Shown here: piece after piece, positions 1-5,475 of the stretch
Numbering within the stretch: position 1 is the first letter of the stretch
How the letters are laid out: every line of letters starts with the position of its first letter
Origin: Parvularculaceae bacterium
Lineage (GTDB): Bacteria > Pseudomonadota > Alphaproteobacteria > Caulobacterales > Parvularculaceae
Direction: 5' to 3'
Assembly: GCA_013389125.1 (NCBI GenBank)
Contig: JACADX010000082.1
Span: forward strand, 1-6,402
Length of the DNA: 6,402 bases
Translations under genes and position numbers: made by a program
Notes under the pieces: generated by a model
Told to the model about the DNA's origin: nothing
Database searches by the model: none
The model's input: only the letters and a program-made list of their open reading frames with translations

Positions 1-854
1 CCGCGACCCGCCTTGCCGTCGACCATCGTGCGCGCGCCGTCGAGCGCGGACGAAAGGAAGGCGTCGACGCTGACGCAAAGCGGATCGTCAAAAGCCCGCT
101 CTAGGCCCGACGCGCCCGCGCCTTCTGATGAGGACGTCGTGTCGAGGATGCGGCGGTTCAGAAAGTCGATCTCGACGACGCCGTCCTCATATGTCGCCTT
201 CAGCATCCGGCGACGCACTTCATGGCGCCGGCTCGCCGTGAACGAACACTGGCGCCCGCCGTCGAACATCAAGGTCGCGATCGTCTCGTTCCGGTCGCCG
301 CAGGCGGCGATCGACCGCGGCCGCGAAAATCCGAACATGCGGGCGATGTCGAGATCATGAATCATCAAGTCGAACACGACCGACACGTCCTCGCCGCGCC
401 CGGAGGGCGGCCCGCAGCGCGCGAGTTCAAGTTTGGACGGCGCGGCGTCGCGGCGCGGCGCATTCATCGCGGCAAGGACAAAGCGTTCCTGATGCCCGAC
501 CTGCAAGACGAGCGAGCGGTCCTCCGCGAGCGCGATCAGCGCGTCGGCGTCACGCAAGGAAAGCGCCAGCGGCTTTTCGACATAGACATGCCGGCCGGAC
601 TGCAGCGCCTCAAGGGCGATGGCGAAATGGGTTTCCGCCGGAGCGGCGATGGTGACGGCGTCTGTCGCGCCGAGAAGGTCTTCGAGGCGCTCATACGCCG
701 TGACATTGAACCGGTCCGCGAGCGCTCTAGCGCGAGCATGGTCGATGTCGAAAACGCCGACCAACTCCGCGCGCGGCGAAGCCGCATGCTTGGCGGCGTG
801 GAAGGCGCCGAACACGCCCGCGCCGACAACGCCGGTCTTCAGCCTTCGATGCAC
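1..854 (-). CDS. Gfo/Idh/MocA-family NAD(P)-dependent oxidoreductase (partial, 3' end outside window)
   Basis: This gene has no stop codon inside the window: about 284 codons are visible and the C-terminus lies beyond base 1. The family consists of cytosolic NAD(P)-dependent dehydrogenases acting on sugars, sugar nucleotides or cyclitols. Near the N-terminus is a Rossmann dinucleotide loop, TGVVGAGVFG (residues 7-16, GxGxxG). An Asp ends the second beta strand (VGVFDID). The family's EKP signature follows in HVYVEKPLAL (89-98), and an IHDLDIARMFG stretch (165-175) matches the usual catalytic His/Asp region of the C-terminal domain. The start is uncertain. I chose GTG at 854 because GGAG lies 7 nt upstream and the protein then begins shortly before the Rossmann strand; ATG at 890 (AGGG, 7 nt upstream) would add 12 residues. 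It lies 123 bp downstream of the DAHP synthase gene on the same strand, so co-transcription is possible. The family is clear; the substrate cannot be read from the sequence. Confidence 0.88.
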   Translation of the reverse strand, partial: MHRRLKTGVVGAGVFGAFHAAKHAASPRAELVGVFDIDHARARALADRFNVTAYERLEDLLGATDAVTIAAPAETHFAIALEALQSGRHVYVEKPLALSLRDADALIALAEDRSLVLQVGHQERFVLAAMNAPRRDAAPSKLELARCGPPSGRGEDVSVVFDLMIHDLDIARMFGFSRPRSIAACGDRNETIATLMFDGGRQCSFTASRRHEVRRRMLKATYEDGVVEIDFLNRRILDTTSSSEGAGASGLERAFDDPLCVSVDAFLSSALDGARTMVDGKAGR

Positions 855-861
855 GCTGACG

Positions 862-865
862 CTCC
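862..865 (-). promoter_or_regulatory. Ribosome binding site that favours the GTG-854 start
   Basis: On the minus strand GGAG sits 7 nt upstream of the GTG at 854. A weaker AGGG (898-901) stands 7 nt before the in-frame ATG at 890. An in-frame TGA lies further upstream, so these two are the realistic starts. The better Shine-Dalgarno match and the position of the Rossmann motif favour GTG, but only moderately. Confidence 0.45.
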
Positions 866-977
866 GACCCGCTACCAACGCGAGGACCATAGCGGCGCCC
901 TGATTGCGGGGATATGGCGGACCCGCGGCGCCCGGCGCGCCCGGCCTTCAAACAATGTTTCGGGCTGTTTCCGGCGC

Positions 978-2372
978 TTATTCGCCGCGCTCGCGGCTCC
1001 GCTTCAATTCGTCCGCCAGCACGAAAGCAAGTTCGAGCGCCTGCGTCGCGTTAAGGCGCGGATCGCAGTGCGTCTGGTAGCGCGCCGAAAGGTCGCTTTC
1101 GGAAATCTCCTGAAGCCCGCCGAGACATTCGGTCACGTTCTGGCCAGTCATCTCAAGATGAACGCCGCCGGGATAGGCCCCTTCGGCGCGGCAGATCCGG
1201 AAAAACGAATCGATCTCGGATCGGACGTCGTCGAGGCGGCGGGTCTTGAGGCCGTTCTCCGCCTTGATCGTATTGCCGTGCATCGGATCGCTCGACCAGA
1301 CGACTTTGCGACCTTCCTTGATGACCCGCCGGATGAGCGGCGGCAAGCCGTCGCCGACGGCCTTGGCGCCGAAACGGGTGATGAGAACGATGCGCCCCGG
1401 GATGTTCGCCGGATTGAGCGCGTCAAGAAGCCCGATGAGTTCGTCGGGAGAAAGCGAGGACCCGCATTTGATGCCGATCGGATTGCCGACGCCGCGGCAG
1501 AATTCGACATGCGCGCCGTCGAGCTGGCGCGTGCGATCGCCGATCCAGATCATGTGCGCGGACGTGTCGTACCAGCGCCCCGTCGTCGAGTCGACGCGCG
1601 TCATCGCCTGTTCAAAGCCGAGCAGCAGCGCCTCATGGCTCGTATAGAAGTCGACCTCCCGGATCGAACGGACTTCCTTCGCCGTGATCCCGCACGCCTC
1701 CATGAAGGTCAGCGCCTCGGAAATCCGGTCGGCGAGCGCGCGGTAGCGATCCGCTTGCGGATTATCGGCGACGAATTCAAGGTTCCAGCGGTGGACGTTG
1801 TGAAGATCGGCGTAGCCGCCGCCCGCAAAAGCGCGGATGAGGTTGAGCGTCGCGGCGGACTGGCCGTAGGCCTTGAGAAGGCGCTGCGGGTCGGGCGTCC
1901 TCGCCGCGGCGTCAAACTCCATGCCGTTGATGTTGTCGCCGCGATAGCTCGGCAAGGTCTTGCCGCCGATCGTTTCCGTCGGCGCCGAGCGCGGCTTGGC
2001 GAACTGGCCGGCGATCCGCCCGATCTTCACGACCGGCATCGCGGCGCCGAAGGTCAGCGCGACCGACATCTGCAGCAAAAGGCGGAACGTGTCGCGAATG
2101 GTGTTCGGGTGGAATTCCTTGAAACTCTCGGCGCAGTCCCCGCCTTGGAGGAGGAAGGCCCGCCCCTCGGCGACGCGGGCGAGTTCGGCTTCAAGCGTTC
2201 GCGCCTCGCCCGCGAAGACAAGCGGAGGGTAGCTTGAAAGCTCCGTCTCGACCGCCGCGAGCGCGGCCGGGTCCGGGTAGTCCGCCGGCATGTGGCGGGC
2301 CGGCCTTTGCCGCCAGCTGTCAGGAGTCCAGTTCACAGGGTCTCCAAGGGCCGCGCCTCCGAAGTCCGGCAT
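978..2372 (-). CDS. aroG: Class II (plant-type) 3-deoxy-7-phosphoheptulonate synthase
   Basis: This cytosolic enzyme condenses phosphoenolpyruvate with erythrose 4-phosphate to make DAHP, the first step of the shikimate pathway to aromatic amino acids. At 464 residues it is full length for the class II family. Visible family motifs in order are SWRQRPA (19-25), LLQGGDCAESF (74-84), RIAGQFAKPRS (119-129), GDNING (145-150), AATLNLIRAFAGGGYAD (173-189), HEALLLGFE (246-254), SSDPMHGNT (360-368) and GGVHLEMTGQNVTEC (402-416). The four metal ligands known from the Mycobacterium tuberculosis enzyme correspond here to Cys80, His365, Glu407 and Asp437, all present. The N-terminal segment is about as long as in that enzyme, so allosteric control by aromatic end products is possible but not shown. 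The ATG start is backed by a very strong GGGGGAGG ribosome binding site. Symbols for class II enzymes vary (aroG, aroF, aroH); the enzyme call itself is secure. The gene is divergent from the metallo-hydrolase gene. Confidence 0.97.
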   Translation of the reverse strand: MPDFGGAALGDPVNWTPDSWRQRPARHMPADYPDPAALAAVETELSSYPPLVFAGEARTLEAELARVAEGRAFLLQGGDCAESFKEFHPNTIRDTFRLLLQMSVALTFGAAMPVVKIGRIAGQFAKPRSAPTETIGGKTLPSYRGDNINGMEFDAAARTPDPQRLLKAYGQSAATLNLIRAFAGGGYADLHNVHRWNLEFVADNPQADRYRALADRISEALTFMEACGITAKEVRSIREVDFYTSHEALLLGFEQAMTRVDSTTGRWYDTSAHMIWIGDRTRQLDGAHVEFCRGVGNPIGIKCGSSLSPDELIGLLDALNPANIPGRIVLITRFGAKAVGDGLPPLIRRVIKEGRKVVWSSDPMHGNTIKAENGLKTRRLDDVRSEIDSFFRICRAEGAYPGGVHLEMTGQNVTECLGGLQEISESDLSARYQTHCDPRLNATQALELAFVLADELKRSRERGE

Positions 2373-2378
2373 GCCTAG

Positions 2379-2386
2379 CCTCCCCC
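2379..2386 (-). promoter_or_regulatory. Strong Shine-Dalgarno site of the DAHP synthase gene
   Basis: Read on the minus strand, GGGGGAGG lies 6 nt upstream of the ATG at 2372. It is a near-perfect anti-16S match and fixes this start. Confidence 0.75.
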
Positions 2387-2463
2387 TTTCGGCAGCGCAA
2401 CACGAGGCGAAGCCGCACGGGGTTCATCATCCGCGCCGAAGGGTTAAAAAGGCTCGAACGATT

Positions 2464-2469
2464 GGAGGA
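2464..2469 (+). promoter_or_regulatory. Shine-Dalgarno site deciding the metallo-hydrolase start
   Basis: GGAGGA lies 6 nt before the ATG at 2476. It shows that translation begins there and not at the in-frame ATG at 2290, which is inside the opposing DAHP synthase gene and would put 62 residues in front of an otherwise normal signal peptide. Confidence 0.75.
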
Positions 2470-2475
2470 AACCGA

Positions 2476-3375
2476 ATGCGGAAACTGAACATCCTCGCCG
2501 CTGCGCTCGCGGCTGTCGGCCTCTCGCCCGCCCTCGCCCAGCGCGATTTCAGCAAGGTCGAAGTCACGGCGACGCCCGTCGCGCCGAATATCTACATGCT
2601 GCAAGGCGCTGGCGGAAATATCGGCCTTTCGGTCGGCGCCGACGGCGCCTTCATCATCGACGACCAGTTCGCGCCGCTTGCCGACAAGATCAGAGCCGCG
2701 GTCGCCCTGGTGACGCCCGACCCCGTCCGCTTCGTCCTCAACACCCATTGGCATTTCGACCATACGGGCGGCAACGAGTCCTTTGGCGGCGGCGGCGCCG
2801 TCATCGTCGCGCATGACAATGTCCGCACGCGGCTGAAACAGGGAATGAAGAACGAGGAAATGGGCTGGAGCGTCGACCCTGCGCCGGCCGCTGCGCTTCC
2901 CGTCGTGACCTTCGGCGATGACGTGACGCTTCACTGGAACGGGCACACGATCCGCGCGCATCACCCGGCGCCCGCGCACACGGACGGCGACGCGATCATC
3001 CGCTTTGTCGAGGCCAATGTCGTCCATATGGGCGACATCTATTTCCAGGGCGGCTATCCGTTCATCGATCTTCAATCGGGCGGCAGTCTCGACGGCGTCA
3101 TCGCCGCGCAGGAAGGCGTTCTGGCGACCATCGACGATGAGACGAAGATCATCCCGGGACACGGGCCCCTGTCGAACAAGGCCGAACTCGCATCAACAAT
3201 CACGATGCTGAAAGACGTCCGCCGACGGGTCAAAAAGCTTGTCGATCGCGGGCTGTCGGAAGAGGCGACGGTCAAAGCCGACCCGTTGAAGGACCTCAAC
3301 GGGGTCTGGGGCGGCGGCTTTATCAAGGGCGACGCGATGACGCGGACAGCCTACCGATCGCTCAAAAATGAGTGA
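2476..3375 (+). CDS. Exported MBL-fold (metallo-beta-lactamase superfamily) hydrolase
   Basis: The 299-residue product begins with a Sec-type signal peptide: a charged MRK, a hydrophobic core and a probable cleavage after ALA at residue 21. It should therefore act in the periplasm. The superfamily metal site is complete: NTHWHFDHTGGN (89-100) gives the HxHxDH set His91, His93, Asp95 and His96, followed by His168 in PAHTDGD, Asp187 in HMGDIYF and His229 in PGHG. This ligand set, with a bridging Asp instead of the Cys of class B1/B2 beta-lactamases, is that of glyoxalase II-like binuclear hydrolases and of a broad group of periplasmic MBL proteins of unknown substrate. The C-terminal part (240-299) is helical and charged. 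The gene is monocistronic, divergent from DAHP synthase, and followed by a hairpin. The fold and export are well supported; the substrate is unknown. Nothing specifically indicates antibiotic resistance. Confidence 0.93.
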   Translation: MRKLNILAAALAAVGLSPALAQRDFSKVEVTATPVAPNIYMLQGAGGNIGLSVGADGAFIIDDQFAPLADKIRAAVALVTPDPVRFVLNTHWHFDHTGGNESFGGGGAVIVAHDNVRTRLKQGMKNEEMGWSVDPAPAAALPVVTFGDDVTLHWNGHTIRAHHPAPAHTDGDAIIRFVEANVVHMGDIYFQGGYPFIDLQSGGSLDGVIAAQEGVLATIDDETKIIPGHGPLSNKAELASTITMLKDVRRRVKKLVDRGLSEEATVKADPLKDLNGVWGGGFIKGDAMTRTAYRSLKNE

Positions 3376-3395
3376 CGGCGGAACGCATAAAAAGA

Positions 3396-3426
3396 AAACG
3401 CCCGCGAAAGGGGTGCGCGGGCGTTT
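3396..3426. terminator. Intrinsic terminator between convergent genes
   Basis: A perfect 11-bp stem (AAACGCCCGCG / CGCGGGCGTTT) encloses a 9-nt loop (AAAGGGGTG). Read on the minus strand it is followed by a T-rich run (TTTTCTTTTT, complement of 3389-3398), making it a classic terminator for the small secreted protein gene. On the plus strand, 20 bp after the metallo-hydrolase stop, only the three Ts of the stem follow. It is therefore best for the minus strand but probably works in both directions. Confidence 0.85.
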
Positions 3427-3469
3427 CCGTCATCGCTCGTTCAGGGGCGAGCTTTTCTTGTTATTGGGA

Positions 3470-3751
3470 CTACGAGAGGAGCGTCGCCGAAGCGACTTCG
3501 CCGCGCTTGATCACGCATTCGGCGGTCAAGGACGGACCGTCGGCGAGCGGGATGAGCTTGAGGACGATTTTCTGCACCGCCCCGCCCTTCGCCTTGACGA
3601 ATTTCGTGCGGTAGGCGTCGATCGCGGCAAGGCCTTGCGCGTCGAGCGCGCCGGCGCAGAGCTGAAGCTGGTCTTCGCGTTCGCCGGCAAAGGCCGGCGC
3701 GGCGCTGAGGGCGATGGTCGAGGCCGCGAGGGCGATCAGAAGATTTTTCAT
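3470..3751 (-). CDS. Small secreted protein of unknown function (93 aa)
   Basis: I do not recognise a family. The product starts with a textbook signal peptide: MKN, a hydrophobic alanine/leucine-rich core, and an AFA cleavage site after residue 22. This leaves a mature protein of about 71 residues. The mature part has two cysteines, Cys32 and Cys79, which could form one disulfide in the periplasm. It contains a Lys-rich stretch around 50-65 and reads like an alpha/beta mini-domain without membrane segments. AAGGA lies 8 nt before the ATG, and a strong intrinsic terminator lies 43 bp beyond the TAG. The signal peptide, ribosome binding site and terminator together argue for a real, probably well expressed gene. 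It is divergent from the HxlR-type regulator gene across an AT-rich control region, so it is a natural candidate target of that regulator. The role is unknown. Confidence 0.82.
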   Translation of the reverse strand: MKNLLIALAASTIALSAAPAFAGEREDQLQLCAGALDAQGLAAIDAYRTKFVKAKGGAVQKIVLKLIPLADGPSLTAECVIKRGEVASATLLS

Positions 3752-3815
3752 CTGAGAGTTCCTTTCCGGTTTGGTTGCGAACGCGTTTGGCTATGATCTG
3801 TCGTTCTTGTGATCC

Positions 3816-3843
3816 TATTTACTATTGTTTTTTAAAGTGTCAA
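3816..3843 (-). promoter_or_regulatory. Candidate promoter of the small secreted protein gene
   Basis: On the minus strand a perfect TTGACA (3838-3843) is followed after 16 bp by TAAATA (3816-3821). The -10 is poor (3 of 6 to the consensus), but the -35 is perfect and the region is strikingly AT-rich against the surrounding GC-rich DNA. Transcription would start near 3808, giving a leader of about 57 nt. An alternative -10, TAGGAT, is 20 bp from the -35, which is too far for a standard promoter. Confidence 0.5.
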
Positions 3844-3851
3844 GATCATTT

Positions 3852-3880
3852 TTGGCTTGGGGACAGAAATTTGGTAGAAT
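3852..3880 (+). promoter_or_regulatory. Candidate sigma70 promoter of the HxlR-type regulator gene
   Basis: TTGGCT (3852-3857; 4 of 6) and TAGAAT (3875-3880; 5 of 6) are separated by exactly 17 bp. The start would be near 3887, leaving a leader of about 66 nt before the ATG at 3953. Its -35 element lies only 8 bp from the -35 of the leftward candidate promoter, so the two promoters are back to back and one bound regulator could affect both. Confidence 0.6.
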
Positions 3881-3952
3881 CTCCGGCCAGACGGTCGACC
3901 CGGGCGCAAGACCCGTCGCGATCTCGAGGAAACGGCGTGAAAAAGGGCATCA

Positions 3953-4699
3953 ATGTCAAGGACTTATAATCAGGACTGCGTGCTCGCCTATGCCTTTGAC
4001 CTGCTTGGCGAGCGCTGGACCTTTCTGATCATCCGCGAGCTTTTTCTCGGACCGAGGCGTTTCGGCGATCTGCACGCGGCCCTTCCCGGCATCGGGACCA
4101 ATCTCCTCAGCAAGCGCCTTAAGGAACTCGAGGAAGCCGGCATTGTCGCGGCGACCGGCGACGGGCGCGGCCAGTATCGCCTCACGGACGAGGGCGAAGC
4201 GTTGCGCCCGACGGCGCGCGAACTGATGTTCTGGGCGATCCACTATTTCATGGCGCGGCCGGAAAACTCCGCGCCGAAGGAATGCATCTTCTCGAACGAC
4301 CTCGTTCCTGATTCCGTCGCGCTGGCGATCGAAGTCTTTTCAAGCCGGTGTACTATTCCGCATACGAACTATGTGCTGCACGTCAAGATCGACGACGCCG
4401 CCTATACGTTCTTTCACATGAACAAGGAGACGACGGCGCGGCGCGGGACCGATGCGCCGGCGTCGGCGCGCGTCGAGACCGACGTTGCGACGCTTATGCA
4501 GGCGATGCGCGGCGAGATCTATGTCGGCGACGCCAAGAAACGGAGCCGGCTTTCGGGCGATGAAGCGGCGATCGACCATTTCTTTTCAAGCTTCATTCCC
4601 GGCGCCGACGTCGCCTTCGAAGTCGGCGAACTCATCAAGCAGCGCCGCCTCCTGAAACGCGAGAGCGATACGGTCAGGCTCGCTGCGGCAAAGGCGTAG
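3953..4699 (+). CDS. HxlR-family winged-helix transcriptional regulator with SCP2-like C-terminal domain
   Basis: The 248-residue product starts with a HxlR-type winged helix-turn-helix domain, about residues 5-100. Signatures include AYAFDLLGERWTFLIIRELFL (12-32), GPRRFGDL (33-40), the recognition-helix region NLLSKRLKELEEAGIV (50-65) and a wing around YRLTDEGEAL (75-84). Typical HxlR proteins are about 110-150 residues. The extra segment (about 110-248) contains ETDVATLMQAMRGEI (175-189), then SGDEAAIDHFFSSF (201-214), a pattern that resembles SCP2-type sterol/lipid-carrier domains. This suggests a ligand-sensing module. Cys9 stands where redox- and quinone-sensing HxlR proteins such as YodB have their conserved N-terminal Cys; Cys111 and Cys133 are the others. 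AAGGG lies 5 nt before the ATG. The gene is divergent from the small secreted protein gene and overlaps gpmA by 26 bp at the 3' end. The regulator call is firm; the C-terminal domain is by pattern only, and effector and targets are unknown. Confidence 0.92.
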   Translation: MSRTYNQDCVLAYAFDLLGERWTFLIIRELFLGPRRFGDLHAALPGIGTNLLSKRLKELEEAGIVAATGDGRGQYRLTDEGEALRPTARELMFWAIHYFMARPENSAPKECIFSNDLVPDSVALAIEVFSSRCTIPHTNYVLHVKIDDAAYTFFHMNKETTARRGTDAPASARVETDVATLMQAMRGEIYVGDAKKRSRLSGDEAAIDHFFSSFIPGADVAFEVGELIKQRRLLKRESDTVRLAAAKA

Positions 4700-5390
4700 C
4701 GCGCGCGGCGTCGAGATAGCGCGCCGAGATCGGCTTGATCGAGCCTTTCTCGAATTCGAAGAGCAGCGGGTTTCCGGTCGGAATTTCGACGTCGACGATC
4801 TCTTCGTCCGAAACGTTCATGAGCAGCTTGACGAGCGCGCGAAGCGAATTGCCATGCGCGGCGATGAGGAGCGATTCGCCGCGTTTGAGGCGCGGCGCGA
4901 TCTCGCTTTGGAAGAGCGGCGCCACCCGCGCGAGCGTCGTTTTCAAGGACTCCGTAGTCGGAACATCGACGCCCTGATAGCGCCGGTCCTTCGCGGGATC
5001 GCAAGAGCTCGCCGGATCGAGCGGCGGCGGCGGCGTGTCGAAGCTCCGTCGCCAGATCTTCACCTGCGCCTCGCCGTGCTTTTCCGCCGTCTCTTTCTTG
5101 TTAAGGCCTGTGAGGCCGCCATAGTGCCGTTCGTTGAGCCGCCAATCCTTCGTCACCGGCAGCCACATGAGGTCCATTTCGTCGAGCGCGATGTCGAGCG
5201 TCCTGATCGCCCGCTTCTGGACCGACGCGTAGGCCGCCGTCCACGGAACGCCGGTCGCCTTCAAAAGCGCGCCGGCGCGCCTTGCTTCCGCGCGGCCCTC
5301 CTCCGTCAGATCGACATCGACCCAGCCGGTGAAGCGATTTTGAAGATTCCACTCGCTCTGCCCGTGCCGCACCAACGCAAGAAACGTCAT
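4674..5390 (-). CDS. gpmA: 2,3-bisphosphoglycerate-dependent phosphoglycerate mutase
   Basis: This cytosolic glycolytic/gluconeogenic enzyme interconverts 3- and 2-phosphoglycerate through a phosphohistidine intermediate. With the ATG at 5390 the protein has 238 residues, close to the family's usual 230-250. The active-site signature LVRHGQSEWN (6-15) carries Arg8 and the nucleophile His9, followed by FTGWVDVDLTEEG (20-32). The general-acid Glu87 lies in RLNERHYGGLTGLNK (84-98). The second catalytic His179 is in AAHGNSLRALVK (177-188), and the conserved EIPTGNPLLFEF (202-213) follows. The start could also be GTG at 5408 (6 more residues) or TTG at 5399. I chose ATG because it begins right before the first beta strand, although the Shine-Dalgarno spacing is imperfect (GAGGA 2 nt, GAGGG 11 nt upstream). 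The gene is convergent with, and overlaps, the HxlR regulator gene, and is divergent from the asparaginase gene. Confidence 0.95.
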   Translation of the reverse strand: MTFLALVRHGQSEWNLQNRFTGWVDVDLTEEGRAEARRAGALLKATGVPWTAAYASVQKRAIRTLDIALDEMDLMWLPVTKDWRLNERHYGGLTGLNKKETAEKHGEAQVKIWRRSFDTPPPPLDPASSCDPAKDRRYQGVDVPTTESLKTTLARVAPLFQSEIAPRLKRGESLLIAAHGNSLRALVKLLMNVSDEEIVDVEIPTGNPLLFEFEKGSIKPISARYLDAARATPLPQRA

Positions 5391-5475
5391 CGTCCTCAAA
5401 TCCCTCACGGCGGACCGCGTTCATAAGGCGGTGAACGGCGGTTGGCTACCCGGGAAAATGCGCTAAAAGCGGTCC
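5391..5475. promoter_or_regulatory. Divergent intergenic region between gpmA and the asparaginase gene
   Basis: This 85-bp spacer holds a 7-bp inverted repeat, GGACCGC (5412-5418) and GCGGTCC (5469-5475), with its right arm abutting the asparaginase ATG, and a direct repeat GGCGGT (5428-5433 and 5438-5443). On the plus strand, TTGGCT (5442-5447) and TAAAAG (5464-5469) are 16 bp apart and would place a transcript start at about the ATG itself. On the minus strand I see only a TTATGA-like -10 without a good -35. Any of these short repeats could be chance. Confidence 0.35.

Larger units (their letters stand above)
2373..2475. promoter_or_regulatory. Divergent intergenic region between the DAHP synthase and metallo-hydrolase genes
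   Basis: These 103 bp must hold the starts of two opposing transcripts. Both ribosome binding sites are clear. The only promoter-like element I see is a TTAAAA at 2444-2449 on the plus strand, with a poor -35 (GTTCAT, 2422-2427, 16-bp gap), which could serve the metallo-hydrolase gene. I see no convincing promoter for the minus-strand gene and no riboswitch or leader peptide for DAHP synthase. Confidence 0.4.

Noticed and set aside
891..977. GC-rich palindromic bases downstream of DAHP synthase as a possible terminator.
   Set aside because: The GGGCGCGCC-type symmetry is short and no T-run follows, so it is not distinguishable from ordinary GC-rich sequence.
222..2237. A 671-codon open frame on the plus strand, across two minus-strand genes.
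   Set aside because: It lies in exact codon register opposite the oxidoreductase and DAHP synthase genes. In that register a stop needs a TTA, CTA or TCA codon on the sense strand, and GC-rich genes rarely use these. The translation is Arg/Ala/Asp-rich with no recognisable domain, and both sense genes have complete family motifs.
2290..2475. N-terminal extension of the metallo-hydrolase from an upstream in-frame ATG.
   Set aside because: It runs inside the DAHP synthase gene on the other strand, and the ATG at 2476 has a strong ribosome binding site followed directly by a signal peptide.
2320..3162. A 280-codon minus-strand frame opposite the metallo-hydrolase.
   Set aside because: It has no family motifs, shows shadow-type composition and conflicts with a gene that has a complete metal site and signal peptide.
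3775..3969. A 64-codon plus-strand frame in the divergent control region that could be a small gene or leader peptide.
   Set aside because: It begins with TTG, lacks a good ribosome binding site, overlaps both candidate promoters and runs into the regulator gene in another frame.
4854..5426. A 190-codon plus-strand frame opposite gpmA.
   Set aside because: It is Arg-rich shadow sequence; gpmA has all catalytic residues in the opposing frame.
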